DNA from: Burkholderia sp. WSM2230
GTDB lineage: Bacteria; Pseudomonadota; Gammaproteobacteria; Burkholderiales; Burkholderiaceae
Reading direction: 5' to 3'
Length of the DNA stretch: 64,000 nt
Assembly: GCF_000472445.1 (NCBI RefSeq)
Contig: NZ_AXAJ01000001.1
Location: forward strand, 930,643-994,642
Under the pieces are notes generated by a model. That model was not told where the DNA came from and did no database searches. It worked only from the letters and a program-made list of their open reading frames with translations. How positions within the stretch are numbered: the first letter of the stretch is position 1; every line of letters begins with the position of its first letter. The position numbers and the translations under genes were made by a program. This document shows positions 1 to 8,869 of this stretch, in pieces.

Positions 1-1509
1 CGCGAGCGCGTCCTGGCCATAGCGCTTAAGGCCCTGAATCGCGACCCAGTGCAGCGGCGCCCACCCGTTCGGCGCGTCCCACTGTTGGGTGGTGTTGTAG
101 GTCGTGGTGACGAGGCCGCCCGGCTGCAGCAACGTAGACTGCACCTGCTGCGCGGTCTTCTTCGCGCGATCCGGCCAGGCAGCGCCGACGAACAGTGGAA
201 ACACCATGGCGGCCGTCTTGTTGTCCCGCGGTTTGGCGAGCTGCCAGTCATAGTCGCCGTAGTAGCCGTTCGGATTCCACAGGTAGCGGTTGATGCCGAG
301 CGCACGCTTCGTCGCGCGTCCCGCGAATTCGCCGACACAGCGGAAATCGCGCGTCTCGCCGCAGCCTTTCGCGATGGTGATCTCCAGGTGGAACATCAGG
401 CTGTTCAGATCGACCGGGATGATCGACGTGGTACGCACCGTCGTAAGTGTCATGTTGTCGCCGAACCAGCGCGAGCTGAAATCCCAGCCGCTTTCGGCGG
501 TGGCGCGCAGTTCACGGTACACGTCGTTCGGATTGCGGCCGGTCGCCTTTTGCGCGGTCTGTATGTCCTCCAGATACGATTCGTCGCGAGGCGTGTCAAG
601 CTCATCCCAATAGCGGTTCAGGACAGTGCGGTCGGGCATCACCACCACGTTGCGCGTGGCTGAGCCGGCCGGCGTCGAGCTCTCGCCCTGCATCCAGTAG
701 CCGTATTCCTTGCGCAGCGCAGGCAGGTACTTCTGATAGACGCCGTGGCCTTCCACTTTAGCCGCGAGCTCCACCATGTGCGAGAAGAAGGGCGGTTGCG
801 AGCGGTCGAGGTAGTACGTGCGATTGCCGTTGGGAATGTGGCCGAACTTGTCGATCATGTACGCGAAGTTGTCGAGCATGTTGTCGACGAGATCTTCGCG
901 GCCCGCTTCCTGCAGGCCCAGCATCGTGAAATAGGTGTCCCAGTAGTAGCCTTCGCGAAAGCGTCCGCCCGGCACTACATAGGGCTTCGGCAACGGAATC
1001 AGCGAGCTGTTGGGCGGCGCGCTGGTGGTCGTGCGGGTCAGAGCGGGCCATAACCAGTTGATGTGCTCGCGCAGCGTCTGGTTAGCGGGCGGCGTGATCA
1101 CCGGTTCGCTCGGCGGCGTGAAGTACTGGTTCACGAAGTTCGCGAGCGAGAACTGCGAGTTGTTCTTCTGCTGCTGATAAAGCTGCACGATGACGGCGGG
1201 GTCGGCATTCGGCGTTGCGTCGACGAAGGTCTTCTGGTCCGGATAGATCTGCGCCGTTTGCACCGCAGCAAAAAGCTCGCCATACAGTATGTCCGGCGCG
1301 GGCGGAAGCGTGCCGCCGACCTGCGTGTCGGCGTGACAGACCGATGAAAGACCAATGAGGAAGGCGACGCTCGAAACGGCAGCCGCGCGATGCAGGTACT
1401 TTGTGCGGGCACCAGGAAGGGAAGGCTGCGGGAAACCGTTGGGACAGCCAGGCATGCCGGGCGCGCGGCCGGCACAGCGAATGCTGCGCGCTTGCGATGA
1501 CACAATCAT
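1..1509 (-). CDS. treA: Periplasmic trehalase (GH37), C-terminus beyond window
   Basis: Hydrolyses alpha,alpha-trehalose to two glucose molecules, probably in the periplasm. The 503 residues in the window read continuously from an ATG with a strong upstream AGGAGGAG. A long polar n-region (about 40 residues) is followed by a hydrophobic stretch ending near SVCHA (residue 60), a likely secretion signal. Trehalase signature 1 ([14 protein letters not shown]) lies near residues 180-193 and signature 2 ([10 protein letters not shown]) near 475-484. The motif [10 protein letters not shown] near 340 carries the expected catalytic aspartate; the second catalytic residue (a C-terminal glutamate) lies off the window. 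E. coli TreA has 565 residues, so roughly 60 or more are missing here. The 5' end faces the end of lrgB, so it is transcribed alone. Confidence 0.95.
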   Translation of the reverse strand, partial: MIVSSQARSIRCAGRAPGMPGCPNGFPQPSLPGARTKYLHRAAAVSSVAFLIGLSSVCHADTQVGGTLPPAPDILYGELFAAVQTAQIYPDQKTFVDATPNADPAVIVQLYQQQKNNSQFSLANFVNQYFTPPSEPVITPPANQTLREHINWLWPALTRTTTSAPPNSSLIPLPKPYVVPGGRFREGYYWDTYFTMLGLQEAGREDLVDNMLDNFAYMIDKFGHIPNGNRTYYLDRSQPPFFSHMVELAAKVEGHGVYQKYLPALRKEYGYWMQGESSTPAGSATRNVVVMPDRTVLNRYWDELDTPRDESYLEDIQTAQKATGRNPNDVYRELRATAESGWDFSSRWFGDNMTLTTVRTTSIIPVDLNSLMFHLEITIAKGCGETRDFRCVGEFAGRATKRALGINRYLWNPNGYYGDYDWQLAKPRDNKTAAMVFPLFVGAAWPDRAKKTAQQVQSTLLQPGGLVTTTYNTTQQWDAPNGWAPLHWVAIQGLKRYGQDALA

Positions 1510-1669
1510 GTCTCCTCCTGAAGGAATGGACAACAGGATTGGTCTGCCTCTCACACCCTCTGTTTTGATGACCTGCCGTGACCTGCGTTCGGGGCGTGGC
1601 TAGCATGGCACAAAACCGGCCTTGCTTCAAACTATGCGGGGTGAATTGCGTTGCCGATTCGTGCGACAT

Positions 1670-1687
1670 GGTTCGATGCGTCGAACC
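1670..1687. promoter_or_regulatory. Perfect 7-bp-arm dyad upstream of trehalase
   Basis: GGTTCGA, four bases, TCGAACC: a perfect inverted repeat about 160 bases upstream of the trehalase start and about 95 bases past the lrgB stop. It has no T tract, so an operator is as likely as an RNA hairpin. No regulator is identified. Confidence 0.3.
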
Positions 1688-1782
1688 GGTCGCGCGTCGA
1701 TTATTTCGGATGGCGAATTGTTATGGAGAGTGGCGCCGCCCCGTGTTTACCGATCGGGGCTGCGACCGCCGTGGCCCGCCGC

Positions 1783-2523
1783 TCAGATACCCAGCCAGCG
1801 CGCGATGACAGGCATCAGCACCGGAACCACAAAAGCGGTGAACACGCCGTTGAGCCCCATACCGAGCCCCGCGAATGCACCCATCTGTTCGCTGACCTGA
1901 AAGGCGCGCGCCGTGCCGATGCCGTGCGACGCAATGCCAAGTGCGAAACCGCGCACTTCGGGCTCCGCGATTCTGAGCGCGTTGAGAATGGCGCGCGCGA
2001 AGACAGCGCCGAACACGCCCGTCGATATAACCAGCACTGCGGTTAGCGAGGGAATGCCGCCGATTTGCGACGCAACGGCCATCGCAATCGGCGTCGTCGC
2101 GGATTTGGGGGCGAGCGACGCGAGCGTCGGATGCGATGCGCCGAATAACGCCGCCACGCCGATTGCCGAGACAATCGCTGTCAACGAGCCGGCGACCAGT
2201 CCGCCGAAGAGCGGCAACGCATAGCGCCGCAGCTTCGGCCACTGACGATAGAGCGGCAACGCGAGCGCGACCGTCGCGGGACCGAGCAGGAAGTGCACGA
2301 ACTGCGCACCTTCGAAATACGTTGCGTATGGCGTGCCGGTGATCTCCAACACTGCGACGAGCAGCGCGACCGCGACCAGCACCGGATTAGCGAGCGGATT
2401 GAAACGCGCCTTCGCATACAAGGTCTGCGCGATCAGATACGCGATCAACGTGATGGTGAGGCCAAGCAGCGGGCTCGCTGCAAGATAGACCCAGATCGCG
2501 CCGAGCTTCGGTAAGGCGGTCAT
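1783..2523 (-). CDS. lrgB: LrgB/CidB-family membrane protein
   Basis: A 246-residue polytopic inner-membrane protein of the LrgB family, the partner of LrgA/CidA. The family is linked to control of murein hydrolase activity and cell lysis, and in some bacteria to pyruvate or glycolate transport. The typical start (MTALPKLGAIWVYLAASPLL) and the glycine-rich C-terminal half (SHGIGTARAFQ) are present, with about seven hydrophobic segments. The ATG overlaps the lrgA stop by four bases (ATGA), so translation is probably coupled. An upstream open extension in the same frame is arginine/histidine-rich and antisense-like, so I reject it. Which of the family functions applies here cannot be read from sequence. 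Confidence 0.9.
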   Translation of the reverse strand: MTALPKLGAIWVYLAASPLLGLTITLIAYLIAQTLYAKARFNPLANPVLVAVALLVAVLEITGTPYATYFEGAQFVHFLLGPATVALALPLYRQWPKLRRYALPLFGGLVAGSLTAIVSAIGVAALFGASHPTLASLAPKSATTPIAMAVASQIGGIPSLTAVLVISTGVFGAVFARAILNALRIAEPEVRGFALGIASHGIGTARAFQVSEQMGAFAGLGMGLNGVFTAFVVPVLMPVIARWLGI

Positions 2524-2939
2524 TGTGCGGCCTCCGCGTCGGCGCGATCGTGCGATTGCCGGCGTTGCTGCCGGCGCATCAACGCGCGCGTGACGAGCGC
2601 GGCAACAGCAATTGCCAGCGTGGTGCTGACGGCAATCGAAACGATCACTGCAATTGCATCGCCGCGAATGCGGCTTGCCGAGACCATGATGCCGACGCCC
2701 GCCGGCACGAACAGCAGCGACAGATGCTGCAGCAATTCGAGCGCGGTGGGCTCGATGGCATCCGCTGTTTGCGGGCGCATCATGAGGAAGCCGAACAGCA
2801 GCAGCATGCCGATCACCGGGCCCGGCACCGGCAAATGGAACACGTAGGACACGCCTTCTCCAAGGCATTGAAAAGTAAGCAGGGCGGCCAGCGCTCCCAG
2901 CATGTCGATCTCCAGCGCACGAAACGGAACAGTGGGCAT
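2520..2939 (-). CDS. lrgA: CidA/LrgA-family holin-like protein
   Basis: A small holin-like membrane protein (up to 139 residues) with four hydrophobic segments. The family core PVPGPVIGMLLLFG is near residues 37-50, and a charged C-terminus contains RRQQRRQ. LrgA/CidA proteins oligomerise in the inner membrane and pair with LrgB. An internal ATG at 2903 (MLGALAALL) is a plausible alternative start that removes a short non-conserved leader. The 5' end lies about 100 bases from the divergent epoxide hydrolase, so they share a compact promoter region. Confidence 0.87.
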   Translation of the reverse strand: MPTVPFRALEIDMLGALAALLTFQCLGEGVSYVFHLPVPGPVIGMLLLFGFLMMRPQTADAIEPTALELLQHLSLLFVPAGVGIMVSASRIRGDAIAVIVSIAVSTTLAIAVAALVTRALMRRQQRRQSHDRADAEAAQ

Positions 2940-3045
2940 TGTGTACCATGCCGATAGTTTTGTGGTTCATGCGAGTTCATTGCCGCGCATCCCGCATCTC
3001 GCGACGCAGAATGCGTTCTATCGACTGCTTCAGTGGACGACGCCC

Positions 3046-4209
3046 ATGCAAATCGAGCCGTTTCGAATCTCCGTGCCTGAAGACGACATCGACGATCTGC
3101 GTCGACGGATTCGCGCAACGCGCTGGGCGCCCGCGACGCCGTCGCCCGCGTGGCAGCAGGGCGTGGACGCGGCATGGCTGCGTGAGCTTGCCGCCTATTG
3201 GGCCGACCAGTTCCACTGGCGCGCGGCAGAGCAGCGCCTGAACCGGCAGCCGCAATTCATGGCCGACGTAGAGGGACAGCGAGTGCATTTCGTGCATCGG
3301 CGCGGCGTGGGCCCGGCGCCTTATCCGCTGGTTGTCACTCATGGTTGGCCGGGCTCGTTTATCGAATTCGAGGCTCTGCTCGAGCGGCTGTGCGACCCTG
3401 CCGCGTTCGGTGGCGATCCTGCGGATTCGTTCGACGTGGTCGTGCCTTCGCTGCCTGGCTTTGCGTTCTCACAGGCGCCCGCGCGGCCTGGCATGTCGGC
3501 GTTTCAGGTCGCGGATGTGTGGACGTCCCTGATGAACGGCCTCGGTTATAGCCGCTTCGGTGCGCAAGGCGGCGACCTTGGCGCCGGTGTATCTATTGCG
3601 CTTGCTGCGCGGCATCCGCAGGTGGTCGACGGCATCCACCTCAATTTTCTGCCTGGCTCCTACGAGCCTGCCATCGGCGCGACGCAACAACCGTTGAGCG
3701 CGGAAGAAGAGTGCTTTCTGCGCGACAGGAACGAGTGGGCCGCGCTCGAGGGCGGCTACTCGCATGTGCACATGACGAAGCCGCTCACGCTCGCAGCGTC
3801 GCTGAACGATTCGCCCGTGGGCCTCGCTGCGTGGATTGCTGAAAAATTCCGCGCGTGGAGCGATTGCGAAGGCGAAGTCGAGCGCGTGTTCTCGAAGGAC
3901 GAGTTGCTGAGCAACATATCGCTCTACTGGTACACGCAGAGCATTGGACCGGCCATGCAGATGTACTGGGAAAACCGTCTCCAGCCGATGCGTTTCGCCG
4001 AAGCTCGACGCGTGGTGCCGCCGGTCGGTTTTGCACGCTTTCCGAAAGAGATCAGTCATCCGCCGCGCAGTTGGCTCGAGAGGACCTTCAACGTCACGCA
4101 GTGGACGGACATGCCAGGCGGTGGCCACTTTGCCGCAATGGAGAAGCCGGACCTGCTTGCAGCGGAGATCCGCAGCTTCTTCAGACCGTTGCGGACCTCG
4201 CGCGTCTGA
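3046..4209 (+). CDS. Epoxide hydrolase (EHN N-terminal domain, alpha/beta hydrolase)
   Basis: A 387-residue cytoplasmic alpha/beta hydrolase that would add water to an epoxide; the substrate is unknown. Residues 1-110 match the EHN domain (IEPFRISVPEDDIDDLRRRI). The oxyanion motif HGWPGS is at 99-104, the nucleophile Asp177 sits in GGDLGAG, and the catalytic His361 in GGHFAAMEKP. Length fits the microsomal-type bacterial family (about 380-400). I chose the ATG at 3046 because the family begins with IEPF; an upstream in-frame ATG at 2902 would overlap lrgA with a non-conserved leader. There is no clear Shine-Dalgarno sequence. Juvenile-hormone-hydrolase-like relatives use the same fold, so substrate assignment stays open. 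Confidence 0.9.
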   Translation: MQIEPFRISVPEDDIDDLRRRIRATRWAPATPSPAWQQGVDAAWLRELAAYWADQFHWRAAEQRLNRQPQFMADVEGQRVHFVHRRGVGPAPYPLVVTHGWPGSFIEFEALLERLCDPAAFGGDPADSFDVVVPSLPGFAFSQAPARPGMSAFQVADVWTSLMNGLGYSRFGAQGGDLGAGVSIALAARHPQVVDGIHLNFLPGSYEPAIGATQQPLSAEEECFLRDRNEWAALEGGYSHVHMTKPLTLAASLNDSPVGLAAWIAEKFRAWSDCEGEVERVFSKDELLSNISLYWYTQSIGPAMQMYWENRLQPMRFAEARRVVPPVGFARFPKEISHPPRSWLERTFNVTQWTDMPGGGHFAAMEKPDLLAAEIRSFFRPLRTSRV

Positions 4210-4218
4210 CCTGGCGCA

Positions 4219-5622
4219 TCAGATCGTGCCGAACAGCGCGCGCGGACGATCTTTCAGCGTGCCGGCGAGGAGCCGTAAAGCACTGACAAGTTGATCGCGG
4301 CTCGCCGCACAGGCGAGGTTGATCCGCACGCCGTGCTCGATTTCCGAGCGGTCCACCGCAAATGCCGATGAGGGCATCACGACCACACCGCGCGCCTTTG
4401 CATTCGCGGCGAAGTCGTCGGCACGCCAGGGCAGAGGCAACTTCAACCAGACGAACATGCACGCAGGGTCGGCCTGCAACAATTCCTGCGGCAGCAATTC
4501 GCGCGCGAGATCGTGACGGGCGCGAATTTCGGCGAGTTGCGCGTCCATGATGCGGCGCGCCGTGCCGTCCTCTATCCACACGGAGGCGATCAGCATCGAC
4601 ATCGGCGCGGGCATCCAGGCCGTGGTGCGCACGGCTTCCGCACACAGCGCGGCGCTGTCCGGCGGACTCAGCAGATACCCGAGCCGCAAGCCGGGCGCGA
4701 GAATCTTCGAGGTCGCCGCGAGATGAAACGTGCGCTCGGGGCACAGACTCGCGATAGTCGGCAGACGCTGCGACACCAACGGCCCGTACACATCGTCTTC
4801 GATGATCGCCACATCATGCCGCCGCGCAATGTCGACGAGCGCCATGCGCCGCTCGAGACTCATGGTAATCACAGTCGGATTCTGCAGATTGGGCACCGTG
4901 AAGATCGCCTTCACCGGCATGCGCTTGCAGACGCGTTCCACTTCATCGGTGAGCAGGCCGTCGCGGTCGCTCGCAATGCCCACGATCTCGAACTGGAACA
5001 CCGGCGCGAGGGCCTTCAGGCCGTAGTAAGTGAGCTGGTCGGCGAGAATCACGCCGTCCGTTCCGATCAGGCTGTTGAGCACCGCGTACAAACCATGTTG
5101 CGCGCCGCTCGTCACCACCACGTTCCCGGCCTCCGGCGTGAAGCCCGGCGCGGCCATCCACTGCGCGCCCGCTGCGCGTGCCCACAGAGGCCCCTGCGGC
5201 GGCTGGTATTCCTGCAACTGCGCATAGCGTGGATCGCGCGGCAATTCGGCAAGCGTGCGCGCGAGGCAGTTCAGAAATTCGCCGGTGGCGGGCCGATTGA
5301 CGGTCAGGTCGATCGCTGCATTGCTCGCCGCCTGCGCCGGCTCCACGCTCGGCATCGCGCCGCCCGTGACGAGCGAGCCGCGCCGCTTGCTGCCGATCAC
5401 GAGACCGCGCGACTGCAACTCCTTGTACGCGCGCGAGACGGTCGACACGTTGATGCCCAGGTCGGTTGCCAGTTGCCGTTGCGGCGGCAGACGGCTGCCG
5501 GGCGGATAGACGCCGCTGCGGATCTCGTTCTCGATCGAACTCGACACCTCGATGTACGTAGAGCGCTTCACCTGCGCGGACGACCCATTGGCGCCCCGCG
5601 CTGCGCCTTTTGCAGAAGCCAT
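4219..5622 (-). CDS. MocR-family regulator (GntR wHTH fused to class I aminotransferase)
   Basis: A 467-residue transcription factor of the MocR/GabR/PdxR group. Residues 20-88 form a GntR winged helix (SRLPPQRQLATDLGINVSTV, SRAYKELQ). The rest is a fold-type I aminotransferase domain that binds PLP and senses an amino compound. PLP contacts are visible: Asn248 in QNPT, Asp276/Tyr279 in EDDVYG, and Schiff-base Lys306 in ATSKILAPGLRLGYL. It is divergent from a DadA-like FAD oxidoreductase across a 388-base region with three inverted repeats. That layout is typical of a MocR protein controlling its neighbour, most likely amino-acid or amine use (inference). It ends 10 bases from the epoxide hydrolase stop (convergent). 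Confidence 0.93.
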   Translation of the reverse strand: MASAKGAARGANGSSAQVKRSTYIEVSSSIENEIRSGVYPPGSRLPPQRQLATDLGINVSTVSRAYKELQSRGLVIGSKRRGSLVTGGAMPSVEPAQAASNAAIDLTVNRPATGEFLNCLARTLAELPRDPRYAQLQEYQPPQGPLWARAAGAQWMAAPGFTPEAGNVVVTSGAQHGLYAVLNSLIGTDGVILADQLTYYGLKALAPVFQFEIVGIASDRDGLLTDEVERVCKRMPVKAIFTVPNLQNPTVITMSLERRMALVDIARRHDVAIIEDDVYGPLVSQRLPTIASLCPERTFHLAATSKILAPGLRLGYLLSPPDSAALCAEAVRTTAWMPAPMSMLIASVWIEDGTARRIMDAQLAEIRARHDLARELLPQELLQADPACMFVWLKLPLPWRADDFAANAKARGVVVMPSSAFAVDRSEIEHGVRINLACAASRDQLVSALRLLAGTLKDRPRALFGTI

Positions 5623-6010
5623 AAGAAACGACGTCTCCGTACAAAACTGCTTTGTCCGCGATTGTGCGGAGTTTTGGCGATTCTATACCAGTGGGCGACG
5701 GCTGCAAGAAATGAATCGGTGGAGTGCGGCAGTGCGGCTGCAAGTGGACGGACTTGCGGCGGACTCGCGGCGAGTCCGGCCCGGTCCGGGAGTCAGCATC
5801 CAGGGAAAGTGCCAGGCCACACAATCAGCGTTTTAATTGCACACAAAAAAATATTGTGTGATTCTGATGACATGGTTCGGGCCACTGCGCCCGTCGCCGT
5901 CTTGATCTGGAGAAACTTTCGATGCGCATCCAGCAGTCCGCAGCCCGGCAATATGCGCCGCCGTGTGTTTCCGCGCGGCGTGTGCGGCGCCTACCGAAAG
6001 GCCGCCAATA
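5623..6010. promoter_or_regulatory. Divergent control region with three inverted repeats
   Basis: This region separates the mocR-type gene from the FAD oxidoreductase and carries no convincing gene. It holds ACAAA-N5-TTTGT at 5641-5655 (just upstream of mocR), a 17-base palindrome GGACTCGC-G-GCGAGTCC at 5761-5777, and an AT-rich dyad at 5840-5860. The last stretch is strikingly AT-rich for this genome. Two-site promoters of this kind are common for MocR regulators, which bind as dimers and loop or bend DNA. Confidence 0.55.
5840..5860. promoter_or_regulatory. Perfect CACACAA-N7-TTGTGTG dyad, likely MocR operator
   Basis: Seven-base perfect arms separated by seven A/T bases, about 150 bases upstream of the FAD oxidoreductase and 220 upstream of mocR. 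Symmetry, AT content and position support a transcription-factor site; assignment to the adjacent MocR protein is inference. Confidence 0.45.
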
Positions 6011-7240
6011 ATGCCGCACATCGCGATCATTGGCGCGGGCTTTATCGGCCTCGCGAGCGTCGCGGCGTTGATGCGCGACGGGCACCGCGTCACGCTATTC
6101 GATCCGGCGGGAGTGGGGCAGGGCGCGTCGTTCGGCAATGCCGGAACGTTCGCGCCGTATGCCTGCATTCCGGTGAACAACCCGTCCGTGTTTCGCGATC
6201 TGCCGCGTTTTCTGCTCTCGAACGACAGTCCGTTCCGCTTGCGCTGGGGTTATCTGCCGCACCTCGCGCCGTGGCTCGCGCGTTTCATGATGAGTTCGCT
6301 GCCGCGCCGTTACGAAGCGAGTGCGGGCGCGCTCGCCGCGTTGCTTGCCAAGGCGCACGACGCGTATGCGCCTTTGCTCTCCGATCGCCAACTGGCGCGC
6401 TTCGTGCGCCCGCGCGAGTGTCTTTACCTCTATTCGAGCAAGGCTTCGTTCGATGCCGCACAAGCCTCGCTCGCGTTGCGGCGCAAACTCGGCGTCGCGT
6501 TCGAGGTGCTCGACGGCGCCGGCATCCGCGCGCTGGAGCCTTCTCTCGCACCGATCTTCGAGCGCGGTGTGCTGTTTTCCCATAGCTGGCATTTCTCGGA
6601 TCCGCAGCGATTCCTGCAGACGCTCTTCGAACAGCTTGCGGCCCAGGGGCTCACGCTGGAACGCGTCGCCGTCGACAGCATCGAAGCTGGCGCAGAAGGC
6701 GTAACGCTCAACGCAGGCGGTCTCGCGCGCAGCTTCAGCCATGTGGTGGTGGCGACGGGGGCGCGCTCCGCGCAGTTCGCGCGCCAGTGCGGCGACGCGG
6801 TGCCGCTCGACACGGAGCGCGGCTATCACGTGCGCTTTCCCGGCGCGCAACAACTGATTTCGCGGCCGGTGGGCTGGGCCGAGCGCGGCTTTTACATGAC
6901 GCCGATGACGGACGGCCTGCGCGTCGCGGGCACCGTCGAACTGGCGGGTTTCGGCGATACGAAGAACCGTTCGCTGCTCGATCTGCTGACCTTCTCATCG
7001 CGGCGCGCGCTGCCCGCGCTGCAGCAGCCGGATAGCAACTGGCTCGGCTTGCGTCCAACGCTGCCGGACGGCTTGCCGGTTCTCGCCGCGTCGCGCGCGA
7101 GCGTCCGCGTGATTTATGCGTTCGGGCATCAGCACCTTGGCGTGACGCTCGCCGGCGTGAGCGGGCGCATCGTCGCGGATCTGGTCGCGCAGCGTGCGCC
7201 GCTGCTCGATCTTGCGCCTTACGCGGCCACGCGTTTTTGA
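6011..7240 (+). CDS. DadA-like FAD-dependent D-amino-acid/glycine-type oxidoreductase
   Basis: A 409-residue FAD enzyme of the DAO/DadA superfamily, expected to oxidise an amino acid or secondary amine to an imino/keto acid. The dinucleotide fold GAGFIG is at residues 8-13. The motif GASFGNAG, typical of DadA-like dehydrogenases, follows at about 37-44. A C-terminal FAD motif reads GLRPTLPDGLPV, then GHQHLGVTLAGVSG. Start ATG 6011 is chosen because the Rossmann strand begins three residues later; the Shine-Dalgarno sequence is weak. The adjacent divergent MocR regulator and downstream LivK-type binding protein suggest an amino-acid uptake/oxidation unit. Substrate and stereochemistry cannot be fixed. 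Confidence 0.88.
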   Translation: MPHIAIIGAGFIGLASVAALMRDGHRVTLFDPAGVGQGASFGNAGTFAPYACIPVNNPSVFRDLPRFLLSNDSPFRLRWGYLPHLAPWLARFMMSSLPRRYEASAGALAALLAKAHDAYAPLLSDRQLARFVRPRECLYLYSSKASFDAAQASLALRRKLGVAFEVLDGAGIRALEPSLAPIFERGVLFSHSWHFSDPQRFLQTLFEQLAAQGLTLERVAVDSIEAGAEGVTLNAGGLARSFSHVVVATGARSAQFARQCGDAVPLDTERGYHVRFPGAQQLISRPVGWAERGFYMTPMTDGLRVAGTVELAGFGDTKNRSLLDLLTFSSRRALPALQQPDSNWLGLRPTLPDGLPVLAASRASVRVIYAFGHQHLGVTLAGVSGRIVADLVAQRAPLLDLAPYAATRF

Positions 7241-7372
7241 TGCACGGAGGCGTCCACTGAACAGTTTTCCAGGCTGGCTTCATCGCCGCTTAAGCAGGAC
7301 GTTTCGACGCGTCGCGCATCGGACCGCCTACACATACGAACGCGCGACGTCACAACTCGCAAGGAGTGCATC

Positions 7373-8524
7373 ATGAATCGCCGCTATTGGTTGTTGAGTG
7401 CCACTGTATGTGCGCTTGCCGCATATCTGCCGTCTTCGTGGGCGGACGACGCGCAGGTGGTGAAGATCGGTTTCGTCGGGCCGTTGACGGGCCCTGTTGC
7501 ACGCGTCGGCAAAGATCTGCAGTACGGCGCTCAACTCGCGCTCGACGAGGCAAACGCGAAGCATCCCACGGTCGGCGGAAAGCCGGTGAAATTCGTGCTC
7601 GACGTTCAGGACGATCAGGCCGATCCGCGCGTCGCGATCCAGGTCGCGCAAAAGCTCGTCGACGACGGCGTGGTCGGCGTGATCGGTCATTACAATTCGG
7701 GCTGCAGCATTCCGGCGTCCACCGTTTATCACCAGGCGAATCTCGCGATGATCACGCCCGGTTCGACCAATCCGCAGCTCACCAAGCAGGGCTTCAAGAA
7801 CGTATTCCGCACGATGGGCCACGACGGCGTTGGCGGCGTGGTGGCGGGACATTTCGTGGTCGAGCAGATGAAGCCCAAGCGCATTGCGATTATCGACGAC
7901 CGCACCGCATTCGGCCAGGGTCTTGCGGACGCCTTCGAAAAAGGCGTGAAGGAAGCAAACGGCACGATTGTCGACCGCGAGTTCACGAACGACAAGGCTG
8001 TCGATTTCCGCGCCATTCTCACTACGCTCAAGAGCAAAAATGTGGATCTGATTTTCTTCGGCGGGCTCGATGAGCAGGGCGCGATGCTCGTCAAACAGAT
8101 GCGCTCGCTCGGCATGCGTACGCAACTGTTCGGCGCAGGCGCGCTGAAAAGCAATGCATTCCTGCAGATCGCCGGCAATGCCGCGGACGGCACTCAGGAT
8201 CTCGAGCCCGGACCAGCGCTCGACAAGCTGCCCGCCGCGCAGGAGTTCGGAAAACGCTACAAGGCCCGTTTCAATCAGGATGTCGAACTATATGCGCCGT
8301 TCGCGTATGACGCCGCGCTCGCGATGATCGACGCGATTCACAACGCCGATTCGCTGGATCGCGCGAAGATCGTTCAGAGCCTCTCCAAGGTCGCTGTGAA
8401 GGGAGTGACAGGCCACATTACGTTCGATCCGTACGGGGACCTCATCAAACCGCCGTACACCCTGTTCCAGGTGCAGCAAGGTCAATGGAAGAGCCTGAAA
8501 ACCGTGGGCGGCAGCGGCGTGTAA
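7373..8524 (+). CDS. Branched-chain amino-acid ABC transporter substrate-binding protein (LivK/LivJ type)
   Basis: A 383-residue periplasmic binding protein, family 6. The signal peptide ends near SSWA (residue 24). The mature protein starts VKIGFVGPLTGPVARVGKDL, a family hallmark, followed by GVIGHYNSGCSIPAS and ITPGSTNPQLT in the ligand cleft. AAGGAG lies about eight bases before the ATG. No permease (LivH/M) or ATPase (LivG/F) is next to it, so it would have to use a transporter encoded elsewhere. It follows the FAD oxidoreductase by 132 bases in the same direction, so substrate delivery to that enzyme is possible. LivK relatives bind leucine, other amino acids, amides or aromatic acids; the ligand is not determined. 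Confidence 0.93.
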   Translation: MNRRYWLLSATVCALAAYLPSSWADDAQVVKIGFVGPLTGPVARVGKDLQYGAQLALDEANAKHPTVGGKPVKFVLDVQDDQADPRVAIQVAQKLVDDGVVGVIGHYNSGCSIPASTVYHQANLAMITPGSTNPQLTKQGFKNVFRTMGHDGVGGVVAGHFVVEQMKPKRIAIIDDRTAFGQGLADAFEKGVKEANGTIVDREFTNDKAVDFRAILTTLKSKNVDLIFFGGLDEQGAMLVKQMRSLGMRTQLFGAGALKSNAFLQIAGNAADGTQDLEPGPALDKLPAAQEFGKRYKARFNQDVELYAPFAYDAALAMIDAIHNADSLDRAKIVQSLSKVAVKGVTGHITFDPYGDLIKPPYTLFQVQQGQWKSLKTVGGSGV

Positions 8525-8648
8525 CCGCGGTTCCAGCTGCTCCGGGCGCGGCCTTACGCTGGAAACCTCTTTCGCAGCGTCATCGTGAACGCCGCGATTT
8601 CCACAGCGGGATCTTCCCACAGGTCCCGCTGAACTCAACTGATAGTAC

Positions 8649-8680
8649 AAAAAAGGCCGCCGATTTATCCATCGGCGGCC
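8649..8680 (-). terminator. Intrinsic terminator on the minus strand with no visible gene
   Basis: On the minus strand a perfect 10-bp stem (GGCCGCCGAT / ATCGGCGGCC) with a six-base loop is followed directly by six T. This is a canonical rho-independent terminator. The nearest plus-strand stop is 125 bases away and that orientation lacks a T tract. A minus-strand transcript from the 8700-9160 region is therefore implied. Confidence 0.7.
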
Positions 8681-8839
8681 CACCTTTCGCCTTATCACAT
8701 CCGGCAATTGGAAAATAAAAAGTTTTCCGTAGTCACGCCGTGAAAATCCCATGTTTAGAGTATGAATTCGAGGCAATTGGCAGGTCGATTCGTATTGCAT
8801 ACACCTGCGTGCGACTTCAGGAAAGTTTGTGAAAGGAAG

Positions 8840-8869
8840 TTGACACGATAACGTTTGCCAAACTAGGCT
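8840..8869 (+). promoter_or_regulatory. Candidate sigma-70 promoter
   Basis: TTGACA (perfect -35), an 18-base spacer, then TAGGCT as a poor -10. It points toward the aminopeptidase 300 bases downstream. The weak -10 keeps this tentative. Confidence 0.25.

Noticed and set aside
4513..6585. Long plus-strand open frame (690 codons) across mocR and the FAD gene start
   Set aside because: Runs antisense to mocR and out of frame with the oxidoreductase; the composition is Arg/Ala-rich and no motif is seen.
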